Under the pieces are notes generated by a model. That model was given only the letters and a program-made list of their open reading frames with translations. It was not told where the DNA came from and made no database searches. A DNA stretch of 64,000 bases from NCBI GenBank assembly GCA_948579355.1, contig CAPAOV010000005.1, forward strand, positions 1-64,000, in the 5' to 3' direction. This document shows positions 25,903-35,100 of this stretch, piece after piece. The translations under genes and the position numbers were made by a program. Numbering within the stretch: the first letter of the stretch is position 1; the number at the start of each line of letters is the position of its first letter. Source of the DNA: an uncultured Eubacterium sp. Its GTDB lineage: Bacteria > Bacillota > Clostridia > Lachnospirales > Lachnospiraceae.

Positions 25903-28311
25903 CTATTTTACGACGATATTTATAATTCGGCCCGGTACATAGATTTCCTTGACAATCTGTTTTCCTTCCAGCTTGGCGGCAACCGCTTCTTTTCCTGCAG
26001 TCAACGCATCCTCTTTCGAGGCGTCAAGTGCCAATGCCACGGTGGCGCGCACTTTACCATTTATCTGAACGCCAATTTCCTGAACTGCTTCTACCGTCTT
26101 GGCCTCATCAAATTCCGGCCATGAACTCTGGAACAAATAACCGCCGAAATTCTTTTCTTCCCACAATTCTTCCGTAATGTGCGGCGCTACCGGATTCAGA
26201 AGAAGCAGCAGAACGCGGAACTCGTCTTTTGTCACTGAGCCTTTCTTATAGAAGTCGTTAATGAGCGCCATCATTGCGGCAATCGCCGTATTATATTTTA
26301 ACGCCTCAAAATCATTGCTTACTTTCTTTATCGTCTGATGCATCTTTGTCTCTAAATCGGAAGAAAATCCCTCTTCCTCCGATACCATGTCCTGTAACTT
26401 CCAGACACGCTCCAAAAACCGGCGGCACCCCTTTACGCCGTCCTCTGACCATGCCGCTGCCGCATCGAAAGCTCCGATAAACATCTCATAAGTACGAAGC
26501 GTGTCCGCACCGTAATCATTGACGATATCATCCGGATTGACGACATTGCCCCGCGACTTACTCATCTTCTCGCCATTTTCACCAAGTATCATGCCATGGG
26601 ATGTTCTCTTCTGATAAGGTTCTTTCGTCGGCACTACTCCCTCGTCATACAAAAATTTGTGCCAAAAACGGGAATATAATAAGTGAAGCGTCGTATGCTC
26701 CATTCCTCCATTGTACCAGTCAACCGGCAGCCAGTATTTCAAAGCCTCCGGACTTGCCAGCGCCTCTTCGTTCCACGGGTCGATATAGCGGAGAAAATAC
26801 CACGAAGACCCCGCCCACTGCGGCATTGTATCCGTTTCCCGTTCGGCCTTACCGCCACAGCACGGACATGTCGTCTCCACCCAACTGCGCATTTTGGCAA
26901 TCGGCGATTCTCCGTTATCCGTTGGCTCGTAGTTGTCAACTTCCGGCAATTGCAACGGCAGTTCCTCTTCCGGTATCGGCACATAACCACATTTGTCGCA
27001 TTTGACAATCGGAATAGGCTCTCCCCAGTAACGCTGACGGGAAAATACCCAGTCGCGCAGCTTAAAGTTCTTCTTGGCGACGCCTACGCCCTTTTCCTGC
27101 AGCCATGCGATAATGGCTTCTTTTGCCTCCGCTACTGATTTTCCGGTTAAAAATCCGGAATTGACAAGCGTTCCGGTAGCGACGTCGGTAAATGCCTCTT
27201 TCTCCACATCGCCCCCTGCAATTACTTCTATAATAGGAAGCTCAAACTTTTTGGCAAATTCCCAGTCACGCGTATCATGCGCCGGTACTGCCATAATCGC
27301 ACCGGTTCCATAGCTCATCAGTACATAATCCGATACCCAAATCGGTATCTCTTTGTCATTAACCGGATTCACGGCGCTCAGGCCGTCGATTGCCACGCCA
27401 GTCTTCTCTTTTGCCAGCTCCGTCCTCTCAAAATCAGACTTGCGCGCGGCTTCCTCGCGATACTTCACAATATCGTCCCAGTTTTTTATCTCATCTTTAT
27501 ATTTATCCAGATATGGATGTTCTGGAGAAACAACCATATAAGTAACACCAAATAACGTATCCGGTCTTGTCGTGTAAATCCTCAATTTCTCTTCTTTATC
27601 TTTCAGGGAGAAGTCAACCTCCGCCCCGTGGGAACGTCCAATCCAATTTTTCTGCGAAACTTTGACGCGCTCGATATAGTCCAAATCATCCAAATCATCT
27701 ATGAGCTTGTCGGCATACTCGGTAATCTTTAACATCCACTGGCTCTTTACTTTGCGGACTACTTCACTGCCGCAGCGGTCGCATACCCCATTGACAACTT
27801 CCTCGTTGGCAAGCCCGCATTTACATGATGTACACCAGTTTATCGGCATCTCTGTTTTGTATGCCAGCCCGGCTTTAAATAATTTCAGGAAAATCCACTG
27901 TGTCCACTTGTAGTATTCCGGAGAAGTAGTATTGACTTCCCTCTCCCAGTCAAAAGAATAACCAAGCGCCTGTAACTGCGCCTTAAAGTGCGCGACATTA
28001 TTTTTTGTCACCTCTTTCGGATGAACTTTATTTTTAATCGCATAATTCTCAGTCGGAAGTCCAAAGGCGTCCCATCCCATAGGGTACAATACATTGTAAC
28101 CCTGCATGCGCCGCTTACGCGCCACGATATCCAGCGCGGTGTAAGGACGCGGATGGCCTACGTGCAGACCCTGCCCCGATGGATACGGAAATTCTACCAA
28201 TGCATAATACTTTGGCTTGCTATAATCATCCGTCGCCTGAAAGGCTTTCTCTTCCTCCCATACTTTCTGCCACTTCTTCTCAATTACTTTTGGGTTATAA
28301 CTCTGACTCAT
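25903..28311 (-). CDS. leuS: Leucyl-tRNA synthetase
   Basis: 802 aa from ATG 28311, preceded by GGAGGTAATT at ideal spacing. Class I signatures: HVGHPRPYTALD (HIGH equivalent) and EKMSKSRGN (KMSKS). The CP1 editing domain has TTRPDTLFGVTYMV and DTRDWEFAKKF. A zinc knuckle (CTSCKCGLANEEVVNGVCDRC) and a second one (CDKCGYVPI...CPCCGG) are intact. No T-box leader is visible: only 47 bp separate it from the L,D-transpeptidase gene, so it is probably transcribed from that gene's promoter. Confidence 0.97.
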   Translation of the reverse strand: MSQSYNPKVIEKKWQKVWEEEKAFQATDDYSKPKYYALVEFPYPSGQGLHVGHPRPYTALDIVARKRRMQGYNVLYPMGWDAFGLPTENYAIKNKVHPKEVTKNNVAHFKAQLQALGYSFDWEREVNTTSPEYYKWTQWIFLKLFKAGLAYKTEMPINWCTSCKCGLANEEVVNGVCDRCGSEVVRKVKSQWMLKITEYADKLIDDLDDLDYIERVKVSQKNWIGRSHGAEVDFSLKDKEEKLRIYTTRPDTLFGVTYMVVSPEHPYLDKYKDEIKNWDDIVKYREEAARKSDFERTELAKEKTGVAIDGLSAVNPVNDKEIPIWVSDYVLMSYGTGAIMAVPAHDTRDWEFAKKFELPIIEVIAGGDVEKEAFTDVATGTLVNSGFLTGKSVAEAKEAIIAWLQEKGVGVAKKNFKLRDWVFSRQRYWGEPIPIVKCDKCGYVPIPEEELPLQLPEVDNYEPTDNGESPIAKMRSWVETTCPCCGGKAERETDTMPQWAGSSWYFLRYIDPWNEEALASPEALKYWLPVDWYNGGMEHTTLHLLYSRFWHKFLYDEGVVPTKEPYQKRTSHGMILGENGEKMSKSRGNVVNPDDIVNDYGADTLRTYEMFIGAFDAAAAWSEDGVKGCRRFLERVWKLQDMVSEEEGFSSDLETKMHQTIKKVSNDFEALKYNTAIAAMMALINDFYKKGSVTKDEFRVLLLLLNPVAPHITEELWEEKNFGGYLFQSSWPEFDEAKTVEAVQEIGVQINGKVRATVALALDASKEDALTAGKEAVAAKLEGKQIVKEIYVPGRIINIVVK

Positions 28312-28358
28312 AATTACCTCCATTCATTCTTCACGCCTGCGGCGTTAGCGTCTCGTTC

Positions 28359-29348
28359 TTATTGGCCCGCTCCCATATCCGGTGTCGGCGTCTCTGTCAC
28401 ATCCGGCGTCGGTATCTCCGTTGGCTGCGGCGTCTCTGTCGGCTGCGGCGTTGGCGTCTCCGCCGGCTCTTTCTTTGGCAAAGGCTTATACTTCTTTACT
28501 TTCACCACACAAACTCTTTTTTTACCGCTGCCATCTTTCGTATAGGCAAATATTTTACATTTTCCCGCTTTCTTCGCCTTAATCTCTCCCTTTTGATTCA
28601 CCGTCGCGATTTTTGAGTTGGAAGAGACAAAACGCACTTCTTTTATCATTGCTTTCTTCGGGCGGTATTGGTAAGCCCTTATTTTTGCTTTCGCTTTCTT
28701 CTTTCCCTTTCCAAGCGTCAGCGTAACTTTCTTTTTTGATATCCGAAAAGATTTTACTTTTACAAAATACGGGTTGGCGGGGTTCGGGTCAGTCGGGTCC
28801 CACCCCATATAACCGGACATTTTCCTTGCTTTTGGTTTGCCGAGAGGCCCCGGATTGGGCGAACGGTAAATCGTAACCTTTGTTCCCGACGGACAATTAT
28901 CGTATATCCACTTGCTGGCCGCCACCGTCAGTCGTATACAACCGTGCGATGCTTTCGTTCCCAGACGGTTGTACTGGACATATGACTGCGTATTCGGACT
29001 CGCTCTGTAATACCAGACGGAATGAAACAGAATACGGCCCGTAATACGGGAACAGTATTGCCCGTACACCGACCCCATCATTTCATGCCAACGGTATTTC
29101 GAGCTTAAAGTAAAAGTTCCCGTTGGCGTTGCAAAACCGGAAGAACAAACAAATGCTTTATATGGTTTGTATTTCTTTTTCGTCTTCCGGTAAACGGTTA
29201 CAACATTCTGCTGCTCATTTACCTTTATCATATATGGATTTTTATTCTTTGAAGCCCGCGCTTCCACACCACGGGTATTTCCTCCCAACCCCGACATTAA
29301 AAATGCTAAAAATGAAAGAATAAACAGCCTTCTCACAATTGTTTTCAT
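28359..29348 (-). CDS. L,D-transpeptidase (YkuD) with Ig-like domain and Thr-Pro-Glu tail
   Basis: 329 aa from ATG 29348 (AAGGAG 8 bp upstream). Signal peptide/anchor (about 4-25), a YkuD domain (~40-155) with the catalytic SHGCIRLT, H135 and C137, then a Lys-rich Ig-like (Big-2 type) domain (VRFVSSNSKIATVNQKGEIKAKKAGKCKI) and a C-terminal TPTPQPTETPQPTE repeat. It would form 3-3 cross-links or attach proteins to peptidoglycan outside the cell. The Ig-like and PTE parts recur in other secreted proteins of the window (32168, 49654). Confidence 0.93.
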   Translation of the reverse strand: MKTIVRRLFILSFLAFLMSGLGGNTRGVEARASKNKNPYMIKVNEQQNVVTVYRKTKKKYKPYKAFVCSSGFATPTGTFTLSSKYRWHEMMGSVYGQYCSRITGRILFHSVWYYRASPNTQSYVQYNRLGTKASHGCIRLTVAASKWIYDNCPSGTKVTIYRSPNPGPLGKPKARKMSGYMGWDPTDPNPANPYFVKVKSFRISKKKVTLTLGKGKKKAKAKIRAYQYRPKKAMIKEVRFVSSNSKIATVNQKGEIKAKKAGKCKIFAYTKDGSGKKRVCVVKVKKYKPLPKKEPAETPTPQPTETPQPTEIPTPDVTETPTPDMGAGQ

Positions 29349-29400
29349 CTTCCGCACTCCTTAATTGCAGTTTTGAATATGCATATAAGCATACTATTTT

Positions 29401-29429
29401 ATAATACCAATTGCCAAAACCTTTGTCAA
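29401..29429 (-). promoter_or_regulatory. Promoter of the L,D-transpeptidase/leuS transcript
   Basis: TTGACA (29424-29429), 17 bp, TATTAT (29401-29406), near consensus. Confidence 0.75.
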
Positions 29430-29445
29430 GAATTTACCAATTGCC
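29405..29445. repeat. Two 11-bp direct repeats around the ldt promoter
   Basis: TACCAATTGCC occurs at 29405-29415 (overlapping the -10) and at 29435-29445 (upstream of the -35), a 30-bp period. Each contains the palindrome CAATTG. The placement is that of an operator pair, but no cognate regulator is known to me. Confidence 0.5.
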
Positions 29446-29472
29446 CCAGCGGCGTGAATGTGGAATTACATT

Positions 29473-29829
29473 TTATGAGGAAAAAGCTATACCATCCACT
29501 TGGAAGAGCAAATTACCCGGATCGGCAAATTCAGTCTGAAATGACTTGCGTACAGGATATTTGCCATGAAATCTTCTCTTAATTACCTTTTCCATTACTG
29601 GAATATCCCAAATATTTTTAAACAGGCAATTCATCTGTACGACATTTTCAAGTGTCAATCCCACTAATGCCAGCCGTTCTTCCATTTTATCAAAGGCACC
29701 GTCAACTTGTTCTTCAATCGTACCGCCTATATTACGGGCACAATAATTTATAAAGCAATAGTCTCCCGCTTGAATAATTCCTGAATGTGCCCAGTCCTCA
29801 TTAATTTCATATCGTCTGATTTCTTTCAT
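29473..29829 (-). CDS. RidA family protein
   Basis: 118 aa, the normal RidA (YjgF/YER057c/UK114) length. RidA hydrolyses reactive imines/enamines; some family members do other chemistry. Visible family features: AGDYCFINYCARNIGGTIEEQVDGAFDKMEERLALVGLTLENVVQMNCLF. The usual late Arg-x-x-x-Glu region is replaced by VRKSFQTEFADPGNLLFQVDGIAF, so it is a divergent member and activity is uncertain. It is last of a three-gene unit with a hypothetical protein and a WYL regulator, in lower-GC DNA. Confidence 0.85.
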   Translation of the reverse strand: MKEIRRYEINEDWAHSGIIQAGDYCFINYCARNIGGTIEEQVDGAFDKMEERLALVGLTLENVVQMNCLFKNIWDIPVMEKVIKRRFHGKYPVRKSFQTEFADPGNLLFQVDGIAFSS

Positions 29830-29833
29830 CTTT

Positions 29834-30076
29834 CTACACTCCTAACTTTATAGTATTTTTTTGTGGATTGTCAATCTGAAGAAATTCTGTAAAACGTGCT
29901 ATTTCATTTACAATCATTTCTCTCATTTTGTCATTTGGTTGAACTGTCGGCTCCCACCACCAGTTTTTAATAATAAATTTTCCTGCCTTGCAAATCGGTT
30001 CTGCCTCAAAGCGATAAGTGAAACCAAACAGCGTTTCCAACATCTGTCTTGCCTCATCTTTCGGATATAATTTCAT
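29834..30076 (-). CDS. Small hypothetical protein
   Basis: 80 aa, family not recognised. Sequence FGFTYRFEAEPICKAGKFIIKNWWWEPTVQPNDKMREMIVNEIARFTEFLQ has a Trp-rich turn and an amphipathic C-terminal helix. It lies 4 bp before ridA and 2 bp after the WYL regulator, so it is part of that operon and probably works with one of them. Confidence 0.75.
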   Translation of the reverse strand: MKLYPKDEARQMLETLFGFTYRFEAEPICKAGKFIIKNWWWEPTVQPNDKMREMIVNEIARFTEFLQIDNPQKNTIKLGV

Positions 30077-30078
30077 CT

Positions 30079-30984
30079 TTATTCCCCATATTCCATTTGT
30101 ATTTCTTTACAGGTTTTTATAATGCGTTCCTTTATTTTCTGCGGTTCGATAATTCTGGCTTTGTTTCCAAAGGAAAGAATCACCCCGTACCAAAATGTCT
30201 CATGCTTCGGTGCAGAAAAAGAAAACTCAAAATCCCCATTTTCAAATTCCTGCGTAATTCGTCCATTTAGATATTCCCTGCATTTTGATTTTATGACTGC
30301 CTTTCCGTATAATTTGACATGTACAATATCATTATTGCTATCTTTCAACTTAACATCTGAAAAATTATGAGATTTTGTAAATTTTATCTCTGTTACCTGC
30401 AAATTGTCCATACGAACTAATTTGAACATACAATAATCCTGATATTTTTCATAATATCCAATCAGATACCAGTTATACCATTTGTATTGGAGGCAAACCG
30501 GTTCTGCCTGAATGTCTTTTACTTCATCATGGCTGTTTGTATAAGAAAATCGGACAACGCATTTTTCTTCGATTGCATCTTCTAACAGCATTAATTGTTC
30601 ATTTATTTTGTCATCTTCACTTGCAACGCCTAAATCCACGGAAACAGCAGTGTCGCTTGTGTGACTTATGCTCTGCACTTTTTCCAGTGCCTGTTTTAAA
30701 CTTTTGCTCGCATATGCACTTGCCATTCCTTCCAGAGCAGTAACAATCCAATCATATTCATGACTTGTTGCAACCTGTTTTTCTAAAACAAAGCTGTCCA
30801 TAATCTGATAGCCGCCTTCTACGCCATAAAAAGATTGAATTGGAATACCTGCCTGATTTAGCGATTCTAAATCCCGCATAATCGTTCTGGAAGAAACTTC
30901 AAATTCTTCTGCTAATTTCTGTGCTGATGTCCGACCATGATTTAATAAATAGACAACAATGCTTATAAGTCGGTCAATCTTCAT
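30079..30984 (-). CDS. YafY-type HTH/WYL transcription regulator
   Basis: 301 aa from ATG 30984 (GAAAGGAG upstream). N-terminal winged HTH (MKIDRLISIVVYLLNHGRTSAQKLAEEFEVSSRTIMRDLESLNQAGIPI), then a WYL domain around VCLQYKWYNWYLIGYYEKYQDYCMFKLVRM and a WCX-like C-terminus. WYL proteins sense ligands, in some systems nucleic acids, and often repress their own operon. A perfect 15-bp-arm palindrome at 31012-31047 just upstream is a likely operator. Controls, by position, itself, the 80-aa protein and RidA. Confidence 0.9.
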   Translation of the reverse strand: MKIDRLISIVVYLLNHGRTSAQKLAEEFEVSSRTIMRDLESLNQAGIPIQSFYGVEGGYQIMDSFVLEKQVATSHEYDWIVTALEGMASAYASKSLKQALEKVQSISHTSDTAVSVDLGVASEDDKINEQLMLLEDAIEEKCVVRFSYTNSHDEVKDIQAEPVCLQYKWYNWYLIGYYEKYQDYCMFKLVRMDNLQVTEIKFTKSHNFSDVKLKDSNNDIVHVKLYGKAVIKSKCREYLNGRITQEFENGDFEFSFSAPKHETFWYGVILSFGNKARIIEPQKIKERIIKTCKEIQMEYGE

Positions 30985-31011
30985 TTTTTCTCCTTTCTGT
31001 TCCAATATAAC

Positions 31012-31047
31012 AAACAAACTATGACACCATTATGTCATAGTTTGTTT
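31012..31047. promoter_or_regulatory. Perfect 15-bp inverted repeat (putative WYL operator)
   Basis: AAACAAACTATGACA (31012-31026), a 6-bp spacer and TGTCATAGTTTGTTT (31033-31047). It is 28 bp upstream of the WYL regulator start. It could also fold as a hairpin in RNA, but without a T tail in the minus direction an operator is more likely. Inner half-sites TGACA/TGTCA fit the short inverted repeats bound by YafY-type regulators. Confidence 0.55.
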
Positions 31048-31116
31048 AAAGAAGCAATTATTTCAAATTCTATCGATTCTCTTTTTATCGCCTTTTTGAA
31101 AGTATTTCAACCAGTT

Positions 31117-31146
31117 TATCAATTCCCGTATATTTTGTGTTATAAT
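31117..31146 (+). promoter_or_regulatory. Putative promoter of the GNAT gene
   Basis: Perfect TATAAT (31141-31146) with a weak -35 TATCAA (31117-31122) at 18 bp. The leader to the ATG is ~150 nt and includes a hairpin (AAGGGAAAC / GTTTCCCTT, 31233-31256) without a T run. Confidence 0.4.
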
Positions 31147-31302
31147 GTTCTATGTGATTTTGTTGTCTCCGCTCTGTGCCCGCATTTTTTCCTTTATCAG
31201 GGTTCGTAATGACCTGCGGGAAGATATAACATAAGGGAAACTTTAAGGTTTCCCTTAAAAATAATCAATTCACAATCAAAATTTGTAAGGGAGGTTGAAT
31301 GA

Positions 31303-31887
31303 ATGTTTTATGTAAAGAAAATGGACAAGACTTGTTTTGAAATGTATGATACGATTTCTATGAATGTGGATGTCCGTACAGAATATAAAATCAAACGAAT
31401 CGATAATGGTTTAGGTGGTTTAATATTTGAAGAAGTACAAGTTACGCCATACATAAAAGACTTAAGCGTGTATGAGCGTGCCACTGAATATGAAAAAAAT
31501 TTTGATATTACGAATTGGCATTTTTATATGGCATTTGACGATGATAAACCGATTGGAGCAATGACTATTGCAGGAAGAACCCCTAACTTAAATATGCTTT
31601 CTGGGAAAGATGATGTATGTGTTTTATGGGATATAAGAGTTGCCGATAATTATAAGCATCAAGGTGTTGGTCAAAAATTGATGGATGTTGGTATTGATGA
31701 TGCCAAATCAGATGGTTATAACCAGATGATTATAGAGTGTCAGAATAATAATGTTCCCGCTTGCCATTTTTACAGAAAACAGGGCGCATTGTTATCGAAA
31801 GTGGATATGTATGCGTATTATCATGAGGAAGATTGCAAAAATGAAATTCAGTTTGTGTGGCATTTAGATTTAGAGCGAGTTCTGTGA
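31303..31887 (+). CDS. GNAT acetyltransferase, streptothricin acetyltransferase-like
   Basis: 194 aa, GNAT fold: acetyl-CoA loop RVADNYKHQGVGQKLMDVGIDDAK and ECQNNNVPACHFYRKQGALLSKVDMYAY. The closing part (ACHFYRKQGA...VDMYAYYHEE) resembles Sat-type streptothricin acetyltransferases, so an antibiotic-modifying role is possible but not proven. GGGAGG precedes the ATG. AT-rich relative to neighbours, suggesting acquisition. The last four codons and stop (GAGCGAGTTCTGTGA) lie inside a copy of the dispersed repeat arm, so the natural C-terminus was probably replaced at about FVWHLDL. Confidence 0.85.
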   Translation: MFYVKKMDKTCFEMYDTISMNVDVRTEYKIKRIDNGLGGLIFEEVQVTPYIKDLSVYERATEYEKNFDITNWHFYMAFDDDKPIGAMTIAGRTPNLNMLSGKDDVCVLWDIRVADNYKHQGVGQKLMDVGIDDAKSDGYNQMIIECQNNNVPACHFYRKQGALLSKVDMYAYYHEEDCKNEIQFVWHLDLERVL

Positions 31888-31980
31888 GGAGCGGCGAAGA
31901 CTTCCGGAAACGCAAGAAATAATGTATTTTTCGTCGGGAGCGCTACACCAGACAAGGTACGGCCGGATACCCGCCACCTA
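31874..31980 (+). repeat. Third copy of the dispersed repeat arm
   Basis: Aligns to 17812-17930 of the long inverted repeat: shared blocks GCGAGTT-TG-GAGGAGCGGCG, GTATTTTTCG, GGGAGCG-TACACC, GATACCCGCC. Only one arm is present. It begins inside the GNAT reading frame and provides its stop codon. After it, to 32167, the DNA is AT-rich leader for the next gene. Confidence 0.75.
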
Positions 31981-32167
31981 TCGCCATGGGAGAAAAATAA
32001 GCTTAGTCGGAATTTTATAAAAAATGTACGATTTATTCTATTTGCAAAAACATACTATATCTATATTCTTAAATTAGAAATGTTATAAAAATGGGGTTAA
32101 AAGGCTTTTTGTACAGACCAAAAGTCCGTAAACTTTTGCCCTGTATCATTTATGAGGAGGATATAGT

Positions 32168-35100
32168 ATGACAAAACATAATGTAAGGAAACTCTTAGGC
32201 GCTGCCCTCACGGCCGCCATGCTGGTTTCCATCGTTCCCGCCGCCGAACCGCTCAGTGCGGCAGGAAAGACAAAACTCAAAACAAAAAATGTCACCCTTT
32301 ACAGAGGAACTACAAAAAAAATAGTTTTGAAAAATAAAAAGAAAAAGAGAACTTATCTTTATTCGAGCAACAAAAAGAAAGTTGCCACCGTGTCAAAGAA
32401 AGGACTGATTCAGGCTCGGAAAGCGGGAAAGGCAGTGATTACCGTAAAAGAAAAGTACACTGTGAAAAAGAAGAAAAAGAAAAAACGAATCGGAAAGGTG
32501 AAAGTAACAGTGAAAAGTAGAACATGCATCCCGCCTAACACTTCGCACAATTCCACAAAAACATCGACAACAGGGGAATCTTCACCTCCGCAGGCAACGT
32601 CCGTTCCAACGGACACAGCGACTCCGCCGGTGACGGAAACGCGTCCCCCAACGCCGTCTCCAACCCCTTATGTACCGCCATTTTTAGGTGACGATACGGA
32701 GGCACAGTTTTATGTGGCGCCAAGCGGCAATGACTCGGCAGACGGCAGCCGGGAACACCCTTTCCGGACTTTAACAAGGGCGAAAGAAGCCGTTCGTGAA
32801 CTTGACAAATCAAAGGGCGATATCGTTGTTTTAGTTGCCAATGGTTTTTATCCGGTTGAGGACACCATTCAATTTTCTTCACAGGATTCCGGCAATGACA
32901 AATGTACGATACACTACCGCGCTGCCAAAAATGCGAAACCGGTTTTTGCCGGCGGCAAGAAACTCGAAACCGACTGGCGGGTGGCCGATGATGTCAATTG
33001 GTTAAGTGATGGCATCAAAGCCTACAAAACTCCACTCAATAGAAAGGAAAAACTCCGTGCCATCTACGTCAATGGCAAACGGGCTTCCATGACTTCAAAG
33101 ACAAAGAAACCAAAAAGCGGCATCGGCAAATACAAAGTGAAAAAGGGGCAGGCTGACTGGGCATGGAACAGCAGCACAACAACCATTTACGAGGGAGCTA
33201 CTTTCGATTCTTCCTTTTTACCGGCAGACACAAGAAATCCGCAGAATATCGAATTGGAATCCGGTTCAACATGGGCGAAACAGCTAGTCTGCGCACAATC
33301 CCTGAGCAAGACGGCAGAGGGTGATACGCAGGTATCCCTGCAAATGCCATACGCCGCGCTTGCGCAAAACCTTGGCTGGGGAACGCCGTACAGCCCGAAA
33401 AAGGCAAATGATGTCTCCAACGTATTTGAATGGCTGCGGAAACCGGGAGAATTTTATTTTGATGAAGCTGCCAGCATGCTTTACTATATTCCGAACGAGC
33501 AGGAAGACATATACACAGCAGAAGTTGTCATCCCTACGACAGATACTATTCTAAACATTGAGGGAGAAACGCCAAAATCCGATTATGTACATGATATCAC
33601 TTTTGACGGCTTATCGTTTGCTTATACGGACTGGAATCTCTATGAGTTGGAGGGTTCGCACGGCTATGCGTCCGTACAGGGTTCCATCGTCCTCACTAAA
33701 TTTGCCAATATCAATCAGCATGATGATATTTACCGCTCCTATGATGTGCCTCCGGCTGCAGTTCACGTTACTTCGGCTAACAACATTAAGTTCCTAAACG
33801 GCGAAATCCGTCAGACCGGATATTTGGGCATTCACCTTGAAAACGATGTAAACGATTGTGAAGTGACTGGAAACTATATTGGACAGACAGGCGGGGCAGG
33901 TATTGTCGTCGGCCATCCTACGCATGTTTACGAAAATGACACATCCATTCACCGCGTAAATACAAATTCTGCGGGTCCGGACAAAGAGAAATTCAAAAAC
34001 GGTACGGAAGCCGTACCAAAGAATATATCGTTGACAAACAATTATTTATTGGAGAATTGCTATTTCTTTCCGGGAAATTCACCAATTACTTCATTCTTCA
34101 CCTATAACCTGCAGGTACTTCACAACTTTGTATACAAATGCTCTTACAGCGGCATGAGTATCGGCTGGGGCTGGTGTAACTTTGACGGAGAAGAGGGAGC
34201 CGATTCCCAGTTACCGGGAGTTCCAACTACTACCTCGAAAAACAATCACGTCAATTACAACCGCGTGGAAGAAATCTGCTCCTTATTGCAAGACGCTGGA
34301 GGAATCTACACACTCGGCAGACAGGGAAATGATGACTGGACGGAGTACTCGGAAATGAGTTATAACTACATCAACGCCAAGCGAAAGAAACAGGTTGCCA
34401 ACGGAAGTAAAATGATTAACGGTTTCCATCCGGATGAGGGAAGCGCCTATATTAAATTTGACAGCAATGTCGTAACCAATATCATCCGTAATGTATACGA
34501 GTTAAACGATTGGCGGAGAAAACATGATATGATTGTTACCAACGGTTTTTCCAATACCGACCGCTCGGAAACAACGGCGCCAAACTGTACTTTGCAGCAG
34601 TATGTAAACGCCGATTATATCTGGCCGCTGAGTGGATACAAAACCGTTCTCTATTCCGGTCTGGAAGACGACTATACTTATATGGTAGGAAAAGATGTCA
34701 TTCCGGATACGGACTATGAACTGGCCTCTCATGTGCGGCTGTCCGTCGGTCAGAAGTTACCGCGCAGAGGTCTTCTCAAAAATAGCGACGAAGTCTGGCT
34801 GGCAAAGGAGGGCACAACAAATTTCGTTGCCGGAGATATGATGACGAAAGCTGCCGGAGATGAAAAATCAATGGATATTCCATCCGTGCCGGGCAGCTAT
34901 AAACTTTACATCCGCTATGCCGACGGCACTTTGTCAGAGGCTTCCACCTTTACTTTGCATGTTGGAGAGGCATCCGATATCGCTAATGTCACAGAGGGTC
35001 AGGAAAGCAGTGTATCCAAACAAAAACCACTGAAACTGCAACTGAATGAGACGAAGTACACCTATACCTTAAATGGAGAGGCAATCTCAAATGGCCACGT

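Noticed and set aside
28312..28358. T-box leader for leuS
   Set aside because: Only 47 bp separate the genes and no specifier-loop or antiterminator bulge (TGGN) sequence is visible.
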